From positions 297,501 through 361,500 of the forward strand of contig JAWDGP010006598.1 in NCBI GenBank assembly GCA_033675545.1: a DNA stretch of 64,000 bases. Reading direction: 5' to 3'. Made by a program: the position numbers and the translations under genes. The notes beneath the pieces are model-generated. The model worked only from the letters and a program-made list of their open reading frames with translations. It was not told where the DNA came from and made no database searches. Position 1 is the first letter of the stretch, and each line of letters starts with the position of its first letter. Of the stretch, positions 1 through 34,520 are shown one piece after another. The DNA is from Elysia crispata (lineage: Eukaryota; Mollusca; Gastropoda; Plakobranchidae).

Positions 1-460
1 AAAAAAGGGCAACAGGTTAAAAAAACTCATTTGAAAAGGAGCGAATTAAGTGATATCATAATTATAGATTCCGGTAAATTAAGGGCTTAGCCTCAAAACC
101 GTTCCCAGCGCCTCGCACCTAGCCCGAGATATTCTTATTGGTTACAAGTTGTACGGCACTCAGAAAACAGTATATCATTTATAAATCAAATAATAAATAA
201 TTCTTATAGAACTCTTTCTATCTTGCCCGCTCACACTGTTTTTTTTTTAATTGAGTTGCAACAGATATCAAAATATTACGTTGGTTACTTATAGTTCTGA
301 GGAAGCCGCTTGTGCCGTAAAAGTTTTTACTATGTCGTGAAAAATGAATTAAATTATTTAGTAGTGTTTTAAGTATATCAATGTTGATTGACTTTTGGGA
401 TAGAAAACTGCGAAGGTCTGAAAACACGAGAACCTTCTTTATTATTTTATTTTTTCCTAG
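1..460. other. Intron sequence upstream of the first visible exon
   Basis: AT-rich, with no coding match seen. It is taken as the intron between an upstream EGF exon outside the window and the exon at 461, because that exon starts with two bases of a split codon. Confidence 0.6.
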
Positions 461-21808
<21,348 letters not shown>

Positions 21809-21961
21809 TGCCCAGAGTTGTCATAGCGTTCTGAGTCCCACTCTTAACAGATATCCAAGTTAATATTGACGGTGTAGCTCTTATCATATTTGATTTGATA
21901 ATAGTAGCGCATTTATGATACCCTACAGATTTCGGAATGCTTGAAAACTCTTATTATTACT

Positions 21962-21967
21962 AATAAA
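21962..21967 (+). terminator. Candidate poly(A) signal of the RPTP gene
   Basis: AATAAA about 155 bases after the stop codon, in AT-rich sequence. It is plausible by position only; no transcript end is visible. Confidence 0.45.
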
Positions 21968-24900
21968 TATTGAAAAAAAATCTTAATAATTTTTTTTCTA
22001 AAAAGTGATCATTTTTTTTTTTAAATTATTTTTTCTTTTGCTCTTGTTCAACCCTGTTCCTGGTGAAAGAGATCAATATCCGCATCACCTGTCTCACTGT
22101 GTTAAGTTCCCTCCCCTGATGGAGAGTTGTCTTATTAAAGCCGCCTCCTCATCCGTCCAGCATCCCCTTATCATTTTTCGACCTCAACTTATTTTTGTCT
22201 TTTCCCCCGTTTCTTTACGCCTTACAATATTCTTGCGAGAATTACGTGCACTTTTTGACATTTTGTAAATGTATGCAATTAACCTAAGTTATTCGAGACT
22301 GCAAACAAGTACAACTCTAAAACCATTAATTGTAAAGTTAATTCTCTGCATGGTAATTTCTGTGAATAATGTAAACCATTTTTCTAAACCAAATTATTAA
22401 TAATCAGGGTGCTTTTTCCTTTATAATGGATCTCTTTTTTCCCCTTCGGTTCTATCAAATCGGCATAATTTGTGAGCACTTTTCATCTGAGATGTAAAAT
22501 TTTGAATATTTGAAAATACTTCGTCCCAATTCAGCTAAGAAGAAGAAGGCAGACTCGAAAAAAAAATAGATTTATTTAAGGATTGTGGAACAGTTCGATG
22601 CAGTTCAAGTAGATTGATAAGCTTGGAAACAGATCAAATTATTGTCGTTAGACATTGTTATAATTATCGCTCAACTTCATTGATACTAGAATCACTTTAC
22701 TTTAACTTCTCAATATCTCATAATAGCTTTGAGAAAGCATCTCATATACTCCTCGAAAGACTAAGAATTGAACCTTGAGATTTTTGGTCCCATTCTTGCC
22801 ACACTTTTATAAAATCACCACATTCTTCTATTCTTTTGGGTGGGAAAAGTAAACTTCATCACAACTTGATGTAGGTTTCATGCGATTTCGAAGTGAAAAA
22901 TCCTTACACTTTGCCGTAAATATCTTCAGCAACCTATCTTCTTTTTCTTTATTGGTTTAACATTTATTTTTTCAAACTTTAAACATTAATCTAAGTTTAC
23001 ATTGCTTTAACATTTATTTTTTCAAACTTTAAACATTAATCTAAGTTTACATTGCTTTAACATTTATTTTTTCAAACTTTAAACATTAATCTAAGTTTTC
23101 AGAACACTAGCTGAGTTGATGATAAAAAATTATTATTTTTCAGCCCTACATTATGTTCATCCTTTTTCATATGGCCATGTTTGATTAGCTTGAGCATGTT
23201 TGTACATATAACTTGGCAACGTGTGTAAAGTGTTTTGTATTTTTTATTTAAACATCATGTTCATTAAAATTGGACCCATTGATTCATCAATGTATGCTTA
23301 CGGTTAAAAATATAAATACATCAAAGTATATATTTTTCAAAGGAATAAATAGTCTCTAAAATTCACATGCACTATATATAAAAATTTGAAAAACACATTT
23401 CTTCCTTTTAACTACAAACAGCACGTTTTCTTGTAGGCTCAAAATGTAAAACACAAAATAAATTAATTGATTATATTTTTTTATTCATAACTTGATGGCA
23501 AACTTGGAAAAGTAGATTCAGCACCAAGCGTATAGGATCTTTTCATCTGAATCTAAAGTGAAAAACAGAAAAGCTTATTTCTTATGAATTTTGGTTCACA
23601 TCCCTTGGCTTTCAAGGTAGATACTTAAGTTTAAGATGTTTCAAGACCAAGGAAAGAAAAAAAAAGTAAAACTTAAACACGGAGGTTCTTGAATAGTTTG
23701 AAGAATAAAAAAGCGTACCCATGTGAAAATCAGGGAAGTCCATTAACACTTTTCAAAAATTAAGGAACTTTGATTCCCTTTTCATATTAATGCCTCTTGC
23801 GACCAATCAAGTCCATTGGATCTGGTCACATGTTTCATGTTTTAGCTCATTCCATTATACTTATTACTGAACAACAACAACAACAACAACAACAAAAAAA
23901 GCAATAACACACAAACAAAGCTCTTGTCGCTCTTCAACAGTTTGATTTGCTTGGTTATCTCGTGACAATAAAATTGTTACGTTAATCTTGTTTCTCTTGC
24001 TACTCTTATTTCATGTAATGTTAACAACATATTATATAAGATGCATGGTGGTCTGCTTATCTTCAGAAAAATAAGATGACTTCACAATAAGTGAACACAT
24101 CACAGACCAGAAGAGCAAATGCTGGTTCTAAATATAGTCCCACATTTGTAATGCATTAAAAGTTAAACAATTACAGGCTTTATAAATAAGGTACAAAGTT
24201 GTGAAAAGATCAACAATCTTTAAAAAGACGTTTTAAGGGTTCATAATTACTAAGCAATTCTCCTGCTGAGACCATTGAGATTCCTAAATTTACCCTGGAA
24301 GTGTTCGTTCTTCAAGGTCTTCATTCTTTCTAACCCCCCCACAATCCAGCGTTCTCTCTGTCTGTTTAAAACGTCAGCTTACTTTGGCGTGACCTAAACA
24401 AACGAAGATCTGCCTTCCTTGCCCTGGAGAGAAGCGAACAGTGTTCCTTTGGTCGACTTCGGATTGACAAAGACCTCCAGGTTGACAAAATACTGATGAC
24501 TTGCGGAAGGAGAACTCTTTTAAACTTTGTTTTCTTTCATACAAGGCACAAATCCGTCGCTTGCGAGTCTTATCATTTCAGTGAACTGAAAATTAACATT
24601 TTAACCGATTCTAATGATAAGTCTTCTTTAGTTTCGTTGTTTCGCTGTTCTTTAACTTGGAATAACTCCAGTCTAGTCTTGGACTAACCCATTGTTTGCG
24701 CAACTATCCTGTTATAAGAGATCTAGCATGGGGGGCAACGTTGAGTAAAACAAGTCTTGCTTAATATCTGATTTCCAAGGGAAAAAAATGTTTAGAAAAA
24801 TATTAAATGGTTGCAGGGAAAAAACCCAAATAGAAACAATTAAAGATCAAATTCATTTTCTTTCTTTCAGTTTTATACATGCCCATAATTACGAATGATT

Positions 24901-26850
24901 TCTACAAGAACTACAAGAAATATGGGAAGAAATCTTATACATTCATTTTTATTTGGTTATTTCCCGTGGATTTTCAAACACAGCTTTCTGAAACATATCA
25001 AGACTCCCTAATGATATCGAGAAATCAATACTCGACTGTATAATTATGTTTATACTTTGAAATTACTGTCAATTTTCACGAATGATACAGATATTCGGAG
25101 ATCTAGATTCATTCTATTACTTTTACGCTAAATAAATGGATAGCTTCACAACAGGTACAACAAGTATGGACCACAGGAACACTGTTTAACTGAATTCATT
25201 GAGAAAATTTAAAATAGCAATTTTTAGATGCAAAAAAAAAACAACAACCCCAAAACAACAAACTATGGAAGAAAAAATAAAAATAACAAGTATTTCTGTT
25301 CAATTTTCCTTTTAGATAAATAGTGTTTTACTACTGTAGCTTGAAAATCATCATTAGCATCTTTATATAAACAAGCTTTGCTTTTAGAATATTCATTTTT
25401 ATTACTTGTATGGTAGTGTCAAAACCGCTGGAAGAGAAAAAGATTTCAGTCCAAAAACTTTCTTTACTTCATAATTCATTGTACACTGATCAGGAAATGC
25501 TATATAATAAGAACTTCAAGTTAGTTGGCAACACAATATTTTCATCATTAAACTGGCCATCATTATCGGCAGTTTTATGCAATCATATCTTTGATACCAA
25601 GTTTTAGATGGTAACTTAAAAACAAAACAAAAAGGCCCCCCCCAAAAAATCAGCTCACCAGAAAGACATCTTCTTTTTACCATGATTTAAGGTTTGATTC
25701 AAACTGTGGCCTACCTTTATATTTAAAACAATTTTTACAATGATTCAGAATAAGCTTAATCAGATTTATGTGTGTCATATGGAAAGATCGTTGGTGTTTC
25801 TGTGCCGCCCGTTATATTTTTGTAAAAAAAATTTTTGAAAAGTACATAGCGATTATTGCAATGAAAATGCTATCTCGCTACAACATTTAATCATTAAATA
25901 AGAATGTTGTTATTCTGTACTTACGATAAAGTAAAATCAATGAATTTTACTTTCATTAAGATGAAGCTCTTGAATAAACCTACTCTTTGTTAAACAAAAA
26001 TGCATTGCTAAACGAAAATGATATTGCTTTATGAAATTTCAGGCATTTTCTGAGATGAATTTTGTGCTCATTAATTACGAACAAAGTGGAAATTAGAAAG
26101 TGGAAAAAAGAATGACAGCATGTTCAGGAGAAGACTGGAAAGTGAAATGCGCTGTCAAATTCTAATCATGTATCTTCTTTTGGTTTCCTGCCGCTATTTA
26201 AATATACCATGCATTACCCTGATCGTTATAACAAAAAAAATATCTTAAAATAACTGGAGAAAATTGTGAATGATCTTTGTTACTTTTGACAATTAATTTT
26301 TCAGAAGTTTTGTGTGGAAAAAGTGAGTTCGAATATTAATAGAAGAGTTGATTTTCATTGGTTAATTTTGTTTTGATTGAATTTTCCCGAACAACCCTTC
26401 AGTAGGCGGAAGGTTTTCCTCAAGCCTGTGATACAAATAACTGAGAAGATGGAATAAAACTTCGTCTCCAGCCGATCCAATCAGTTTTCGGATGCATAAT
26501 TATCTTCTCTTTGTTAATTCACTATCTATGCCTCAAACTACAGTCCATGACTTAAGACAGCAGCATCTGTCTTCAATCACCGAAATAAACAGATCAATCT
26601 ACTTTTCTTTGAAATGGCCAAAGTAGGCCGCGACACTCTTCAACATGGCATTTATGTCGAACAGGGGTTTAAAAAAAGTTTGTTTTACTACAAAAATCGA
26701 TTTCTCTTTCTCTCTCTTTTTGAGAGTGTCTTGCATAAACCGAAAAAAGCATTAAATTCTATCTTTAAAATTTTAGTTTTTCACTTTTCAACTGAATCTC
26801 TCTCACTCTCTGCTCGTCTCTCTTCCATTTCTCCCTCTCCCTTTTTCTCT
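21968..26850. other. Intergenic, AT-rich, no gene seen
   Basis: No open frame resembles a known family and none shows paired splice sites with domain content. It contains the 50-bp triple repeat listed separately and scattered homopolymer A tracts. Confidence 0.6.
22955..23097. repeat. 50-bp tandem repeat, 3 copies
   Basis: Unit tttaacatttattttttcaa followed by actttaaacattaatctaag and tttacattgc. The first two copies are identical over 50 bases and the third is identical until it breaks off at its end, indicating a recent expansion. Confidence 0.95.
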
Positions 26851-26857
26851 CTATCTT

Positions 26858-26870
26858 CCTCTCTCTCTCC

Positions 26871-26908
<38 letters not shown>
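26858..26908. repeat. (CT)n microsatellite
   Basis: CT run at the end of a C/T-rich stretch. Confidence 0.9.
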
Positions 26909-26909
<1 letters not shown>

Positions 26910-27628
26910 AATCAATCTTGTTTTACTTCTACCACCCATTAACGATGCAGATTATCAATGCATTCAAACGAAACTTTTGAATTGAGAATCCTTGTATTGA
27001 TATTTGAAGTGCACACATCCTAAAATGCTGGTGAAAACAAAATCTATTATCTTCTTTTTTGAATATGAAAAATCTCTTCGCTTACGCAATGGTTCTCTTT
27101 TAAAAATAATCAAATTTTCATAAAACCTCGACCCTCTATTATTAATAATCGAAGAAAGCACGATTTGACAATGAAACGTGCGTGAATAGACACAAGGACA
27201 GCAAATATTCCAACACTTGTGACTTGAATGCTATATCTCTATAACCTTATTCTTCCCTTTCTGGTCATGCTCTATCACTTTTTCCCTGTCTTTCTTGTTT
27301 CTTTTCCTGCCTCCTAGTAGGCAACTATACGGTCCAGGTTGCCATAAACTAAATGAGTTCATATACTCGAATTCCTTCGTAACAACAGTGAACTTCAAGA
27401 CGTTCATACTTCTTTTTACTCAGCATCTCCACAGTAATACGTATCATTACCGACCAAACCAATAAATCAAAACTTTCTCTTGATTACAACAATGCAAAAC
27501 AACAACCGCGAAAAGCTTCTGCGTTTCTTCACAGTTATGCAACCTTTGAAATCCGGTATTCTCAGGTATGCTTAAAGTTGAGAAACAAATGAAGAGACGA
27601 CATAAAATGTACAGACCTTTATCAAAAT

Positions 27629-27630
<2 letters not shown>

Positions 27631-27686
<56 letters not shown>

Positions 27687-27700
27687 CTATTTAAAGCCTT

Positions 27701-27747
<47 letters not shown>
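27631..27747. repeat. (AT)n then (CT)n microsatellites
   Basis: (AT)n at about 27631-27685 and (CT)n at about 27704-27747, separated by 20 bases. Confidence 0.93.
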
Positions 27748-27749
<2 letters not shown>

Positions 27750-28722
27750 CCGCCCTAAAAAATCAACATCTCATGTAACGCCATATCTCCAGATCAAGTT
27801 TGTACATCTGGGACTAGAAGACCCCGTTAGCCACACAATCCTACAATCAAACAATCATAGCTACAAACAACCGAAGATGCTCCTGGCGTGAGCCCATTGT
27901 TTGAACTGGGCGGATATGTTGAAAAGTTCAACTCCTCATGCTTGACGTCGACACAGTAAGCGAAATGCTTGTCCTCTCGAGCCACATTTTAAATTCGATT
28001 CTTGAACTATAGAGCAGTGTTTGAGCAGGACTTGATATAAAGTATAAACTATGTTTAAAGGTGGGCACGGTGGGCTTCAACTCTTCAGCGCTAACTACAC
28101 CGAATGCTTTGAAAACAAAATTAATCATGAGGTCATCTTTTATTTCAGAGAATAAATGATCTCTTGGCATTTTCCCAAAGCGGAGAGGTAATCTATTTTT
28201 CATAGCCATTGTGATTAAAAAATGCGAACTGCACGTTTGATTGTTCCAGCACATGAGAAAATGCATGTTTGCTTGCAAAATCGAGAAAATAGGGAAAAAA
28301 GAAACAAACAAAATGAAAAAGCCATTTCCTTTCGATAGTTTGAAGTGTCTGGTTCAAGTTTTCTGTGGATCATTAGATCCCTTGGTGTTATAGAGCAAGC
28401 GGTTGGGTCCAACGACTTGTCATTTCGATACGTAAAACTTGATCCATTTTTTTCAAGTTCTAGTTTCTAACAGTTTCACAATACGTATGCAGTTCATTTT
28501 GCTCTCACGAACTATTTCTCTCCAGTTTTTCGTGAAGGTTACTGTACAAGACTTTGCTTAGGTCTATGACATGCAATGAAATCCTTGTTTTAATATTGTA
28601 GTTTTTTAGGATCCATGCTTTGCAGAGATGGTACAAACAATTTTATCTCCAGGTCCTTGATACATCCTGCTCAGCTTGTTTCCGATTCATTTTGCCCAGC
28701 TCGACAAACTCTCGCTGTAACG
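27748..28722. other. Upstream region of the galectin-like gene
   Basis: No TATA box or other promoter element that I can defend. Open frames here have no family resemblance. Confidence 0.4.
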
Positions 28723-29508
28723 ATGTGGCTTCTCTGTGTGGGCGAGTATATCTTCGTCTTGAACCTAAGTATTTTGCATGTGCTTTCAAACCTGGCCACA
28801 TTTTCAGATGCGGTTATGGCAAAACAGTTTATGATACTGGAAAGACGTCATTTTACCTGCGAACTCACCGAGCAGCCGCCGCAGTTCACTACATCCAAGA
28901 GTTTGTTAGAGTGTGCAGCAGCTTGTAACTGTCAAGACATCGACGACTGTATGTCCTTTACTTTCGACCCCAGCGCCTCGGTGAAGTGTTCGTATTGTCC
29001 AGCTCAAAATATCACGGGCATCATCTTTGGCGCTCCTAACACCCGGGCAAAGACATATTATGTTCCTTGGACTGGTCATCTTCAAAATCCAAAGCCCAAG
29101 AAAGACATATCGAGTCCGGGAATGGGGAAAATAGGCAGGCTCATTCTGATCAAAGGCAAGACCCCGGTTCCTGTACCGTATCAGATGGTCATTGACTTTA
29201 TGGACAAGGTTGATAAGAGTGTTATCTTGCGTTTCGGTCGATATGTCAATAATACCGGCCATAGATACATCAGACTCTCGTCGAGGGTGACCAGTCAATG
29301 GCCTGATGAAAACCGGAGGTATGCGCCACAATTTCCTTTTGCGGAAGGTGTAGATTACCAGATCGACATTTTGACCTCTCGCCACGGATTCGCTGTCTAC
29401 GTTGACGGCGTGTACATACTGACTTATAACGTGTCCATCTCTCGGGCAGGGTTGATAGATATAACACGCCATAGGTTTCAGCCAGAGATAACGGACATTT
29501 TTTTCTAA
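28723..29508 (+). CDS. Intronless secreted PAN-like + galectin-like protein
   Basis: A 261-residue protein in a single exon. I chose the ATG at 28723 because it opens directly on a hydrophobic leader (MWLLCVGEYIFVLNLSILHV); an in-frame ATG 36 codons upstream would bury that leader. Residues about 46-95 hold six or more Cys in a PAN/apple-like pattern (LLECAAACNC, DDCMSFTF, CSYCPAQ). From about 133 the chain follows a galectin fold: GKIGRLILIKG, a strand block ending ILRFGRY, WPDENRR (Trp193, Glu196 and Arg198 correspond to the galectin W-G-x-E-x-R), FPFAEGVDYQIDI and FAVYVDGVYILTYN. The usual H-x-N-P-R block is not intact (RFGRY), so lectin activity is uncertain. An A-rich tract follows 50 bases after the stop. 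Secretion or membrane anchoring, and any immune or adhesive role, are inference. Confidence 0.82.
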   Translation: MWLLCVGEYIFVLNLSILHVLSNLATFSDAVMAKQFMILERRHFTCELTEQPPQFTTSKSLLECAAACNCQDIDDCMSFTFDPSASVKCSYCPAQNITGIIFGAPNTRAKTYYVPWTGHLQNPKPKKDISSPGMGKIGRLILIKGKTPVPVPYQMVIDFMDKVDKSVILRFGRYVNNTGHRYIRLSSRVTSQWPDENRRYAPQFPFAEGVDYQIDILTSRHGFAVYVDGVYILTYNVSISRAGLIDITRHRFQPEITDIFF

Positions 29509-29811
29509 GAATGTCTTGTTTTCAGCTTTCCTTTGATACCTGTAATGGACGGCTATGACCAAAAAAAACAAAAAAAAAAATTGTCCAATCTACTTTTCTT
29601 TGAAACGGCTTCAGCAGGATTCAACACTTTTCTACACAATACATAGCATTATACCAAATTGAAGTTTTCATTATTTAAAAAAGAAGTGAATTGAGCTAGC
29701 TAGTTCTTCAGTAGGGTAATAGATAAATTACAAAGCACAGTCCTTAGAGTTAAAAAATATAACTATATAATTATATTGACTCTACATTTTTATGAGGACA
29801 CCACATTGATT

Positions 29812-29912
29812 TGTTTATGCGAAATCCACATTGTATTGATGATGTGTAATCCACATTGGCTTGTTCATGTGTAATCCACATTGGTTTGTTCATGTGTAAT
29901 CCACATTGGCTT
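29812..29912. repeat. 28-bp short tandem repeat, about 4 copies
   Basis: Unit approximately aatccacattggcttgttca followed by tgtgt; the last two copies are nearly identical. Confidence 0.85.
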
Positions 29913-30825
29913 AAACATTTTGTCCCATTTTTAAAAAAAAAAATCAGTACTGAAAATTCAATTTTAGTTTCTAATCATGTAAGTCTCTTTACACGTTTAA
30001 CTTAATACTTTTGGAGATTAAGAGAGATATTCTTATGTTAATTTTTGTGAAAAAATCATGAGCGACTGCGCCATTTTGCTACAGTAAAGTTCTTGAACAC
30101 ATACCGAACCAGTGATGCAGAAGGTTTTAAAGTTATTTTTGTTAAAACATTTCTTGAATCACCAAAACAACATCTCCATGACTAGTTTTTTTTTTTAAAT
30201 CTTTGAGCATTACTTATTTTCATACAAAGAAGATTTTGATTTCAATATTTGGAGTTCTACTAATTGTTAAAAATAACCTCACATCTACTCCTCTTTTTTA
30301 AAATCAAAATGCACCATGTAAAGCGTTGGGAGTGTTAATGTAACCTCCAAATCAATCTTTGTTCTATTGCTTCATTCATTATCATGCTTTGTTCTTTTTA
30401 CTTTTTGCTCAAGGTACTTTTAGTGTATCACGTTATTTGCTCTGAAGATCATTTCACATATTTCCTTCACTCCACAAGGCTGCGCAATACCATACTTAAC
30501 TGATTTTAATTTTTTGACTTTCAAAACAAAAACGGACAAAACAGATAAGAAAAGATAAGGGTGATAGGTAATGTCAGTACTTTGTGTTGGGGGGATAGAA
30601 CAAGGCTCTCGAATTCTAACTAAAAAAATTCGATGTTTAATGTAAAGTTCTAAACTGGGGTAATTCCGCACATCAGAATACGCACACATAAACCACCTTC
30701 AACGTTGCTTGTCCCAAAACAGAGAGTAGTCATAAGACTAAAAGTTTGGAAAGCAAATTCTAACTCTTTTCACTACTTTCCAAGAAACTTTCACTATTTA
30801 AAAGATGTGGCACCCAAGTCATTTG

Positions 30826-30828
<3 letters not shown>

Positions 30829-30902
<74 letters not shown>

Positions 30903-30972
30903 GAGAAAGACAGATATATATATATATATATATATATATAAATGTTATATATATATATATATATATATATAT
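30829..30972. repeat. (GA)n then (AT)n microsatellites
   Basis: (GA)n at about 30829-30899, then two (TA)n runs at about 30914-30971 split by aaatgtt. Confidence 0.93.
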
Positions 30973-32324
30973 TTTTAATTTTTTCCCTCTTCTACCTTTC
31001 CATTTTTCCCATTGTGAGTTAAATAATTATTAATGAAACTACGTAAGCTTCAAAGTGAAATTTAGAAGAAGATAAAGAAGCGAATGAAATGAAACAGCAC
31101 AAAAAATGAGCCGCTAATTAAATAAGGTAGATTAAAAACAAAGTCATGATAATTTCTTAACGATTAAAAATATTACATTGAAATAAGGTTTCTATTTTGT
31201 GTAATAGTTTTAACCAATATTAAAAAAAAAAAAAAGAACCATTCCGCACACTAGCTGGGTCCACATCTCGTTCAACCATCCCGACTTTTCTGTCTTATGT
31301 TATAGGTATGGTTGAACTGCTTGTTTAAATTTGAAATGAAATTGTCTTTCTCTAATTTTTTCTTTATCTAAAGTATGTATGTCTTATTTATCGCCTTTTT
31401 GTACTGATATGAACAAGTTATGAAAATCAGAACTCTGTTTTCTTTCACACTCTCAATACATTGTCTCCATGTAATCTTAAATTGTATAATTAATACACTG
31501 TTCGTTGAATTCGCCTTAGAATTACTCGTATTTTGTTTTTAAATCTGGCCATGAAATTTATACACATTTTGATATGGTATTAGAAATAAATTAAAATGTG
31601 CATACTAATTCCCTTTTAGGATCTGCCAGCATTGATTTAGAATCTGGTGATTTATTTCACTCAGTTGGATCATTAAATCAAGTATCTGTTAAAATGATCA
31701 ATTAGTTGATCTAGAATACTGGAGACAGCCTTAGCTGCTATATGAGCTCGGTGATCTATTCGTACTTTGCAATCGCTTAACCACCATGACGTAGTGGTGT
31801 GATGAGCACCCATGCGACTCTTAGACCCACCACCACACACACAGAGGGGATGGTAGGCGTTGCACAAGGTATAATGTGCAAGGCATTCTGCGCTGGGGTT
31901 TTACATACCACACACACCCTCTATACCCGTGTTTTTCAATAAAAGCCACCATAAGCACCGTGGTTGCGCGAAGCGCACGGGTCAGATTTCATGAGTCCAG
32001 CGCTGAGAAACCGAGTGTGTGGGAAAACCGCATGAAAAACTTACAAAGAGAAAAACATATTTTACCTAGGATTACTGTGTATGTGCTAATTAAAAAAAAC
32101 AATAAAAGAACCCAACGAATTTACTTTGTAAAAGTAAGTATGACAAAACCACGAAATTCCTTTTTTGGATGCTATCTAGATGTCTATCAGTTCTGAACTT
32201 TTCTGTGACGATGAAGCATTGATTTACAGCTTTATCTAAGCCTATTGAGTTACAAACCCTCACAGAAAACCAAGGAAGATTATTTGAATTGTATATTACT
32301 ACTGCATATTTGAACACCTTTTTG

Positions 32325-32522
<198 letters not shown>

Positions 32523-33477
32523 CTTGAAACAAGATCATCTTTGGCCATCGAAAAATAACAAGAGAGTTGGGCAATAAAATGCAGATTTCACTACATGACA
32601 TCATCTGTCCTCATTGTTTTTGAGTCCATACTGCCGTGAGACAGAAAACTGTGTAACGCAGAAGAAACGGTTGTGTAACCACAGAGATCAAGGTATCACA
32701 AGGACTCTGCTGCTTTACGAAATGATTGATTTTTCAATAGGGAGTTTTAATGATTTCATCCATTAATTGTGGTGTAAACAGCCGTCAGTGCTCTATCTTC
32801 CTAGACAAGACATCCGTAAGCTAAATAAAAATTAGATTGGGTACGATCAATCTTCAACACCACAAGTGGTAATTTAAAAGAAAAACGTTATTACTATATA
32901 TCCGTAAAATTTAATTATGAAAAACATTTACATGGAATATTTATGGGTTATAAAAATGATCCGGATAATGTGTAAAACATAAAGTACTGTGAGTTCGGCA
33001 AATTCATACAATTAAAATGAAAATGTGTCCAGATTCATGAACACAAACAGACACACACATTATTTTAGTTTTTGTTTCATAGGGGGAAAAAATTAAACTT
33101 TTCCAGATTTTAGGGTCACAAAAATGGAGCAGACTGATATCCAAACATTTGGATGAAATTAAAATTTCCAAATACTTATTTTGCAAGCAGGCTCAATAAA
33201 TGACAATACAATATTTTTAAAGAGTACCAGTGTACTTGTATTTACTAGATATCTCTGTCTTTCAAATATTAAATCTCTAGAAAAAAAATAGAAACATTGT
33301 ATAGTTTATTAAGCCGTTGGCCATGGAAATGAAGGGAAGTATACCTATTTTAAGTAGATCTTTGAAGTTAAAAAAAATCGATGTCAGACTAAATCAGAGC
33401 AAGTTTGATTGGTGTTTGATAGATATAGCTCGCTCATAACACGATGATTTCATATCTTTTTCTATGCCAAACATAAG

Positions 33478-33560
33478 CCCGAGCAAGGCGGGACTAGCAA
33501 GATGAGGCTCTCAACTCATCTACTGGCGGTATGGGTTTCCGACCCGCAAAGAAGCTGCCT
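33478..33560 (-). mobile_element. Degenerate SINE-like fragment
   Basis: The phrase cccgagcaaggcgggactag..gatgaggctctcaactcatctactggcggtatg resembles the better-preserved copy at 44045-44185 (cccgtcgggcatggcgagaa..ggtgaggctttaaaatcacctaccgaccatg). The tRNA-like head is not clear here. Confidence 0.45.
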
Positions 33561-34224
33561 GTGTTTTCACAAGTCTATCAGAGTAAACTAGTATCTATTT
33601 GTACTGGTTTTCAACAAATCAAATAAAAAAGAAATTCTTGTCACTACTGGATGATAATTAACGTCCTCCATGGCAGAAATGAGAAGATAAGGCCCCGTCT
33701 ACCGCGAGGTAATATCCAATGAATACCTCTGGCTACACTAATATTGTATAATATCAAAAGGGGATAAGTAACAATACACCACCACCATGAAATTGATATG
33801 AAGTTAATTTACAATATTACACGTGTTTCTAAAAAATTAGGTCGACAAAATGAAAAAAACGGTGGTTTTTTTTATGCAAAAACATATTTTGAGCTTAACT
33901 AATTATGACTTTGAAAAATATGGATTCAAACAGTTGAGGCAAATGCTTGTAACCTAAATGGGGGAAAAAAAACTATTTTACAATACTGTTTGCCGTTGCC
34001 AAGGACATAATTACTTCCCCTCCTCCCTTCCCCCATACCACCCCCAATCGCAACTCTTCTTATTTTGGTTCATAACAAGAACAAAATCGACTTTTACTGT
34101 AGAGGATTTAGGCTTGGATCTACAATCGCAGAGTTAGTGATAAAATGGACTCTACAAATTAGAGATGTGAAAAAGAAAAGCATCAGTCCATACTGATTAA
34201 TTCTGAGGTGGGATACTGGCATGG

Positions 34225-34520
34225 TGGTTTAGATTTACTTGTTGTTTGATTTAACCCGTCCTAACACAGTGATCTAAGGCCTTCTTTCACATCATCTTCA
34301 GCCCGCGTCGAGGGGACGGAACTGAAGTAATCAGGCCTAAAACTCATCTATCGACGGAATGGAGTTCTGTCTGAGCCTCCGTCAAGCAGTCCAGAGCTGT
34401 AGGAATTAGCCTCCGCCTATACTACAGAGCTGAGACGTCATGGGCAGTGAAGCATTGCATGCATGATGTCGCCGTCGGCTATTACAGAGCTAAACCTATA
34501 AACTGGCGTTTCTTTTTCTC
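34225..34520. mobile_element. Degenerate SINE-like copy with ~70-bp family units
   Basis: At 34230-34390 the sequence runs parallel to 40625-40810 (ttgttgtttgattt..cgcgtcgaggggacggaact..cctaaaactcatctatcgac). At 34390-34510 it carries phrases of the 40-41 kb array (cagagctgtaggaattagcc and cgccgtcggctattacagagc). Confidence 0.5.

Noticed and set aside
28906..29571. 221-codon minus-strand frame opposite the galectin-like gene
   Set aside because: Shadow of the + strand gene: the + frame has a signal peptide, Cys pattern and galectin motifs, while the minus frame has none.
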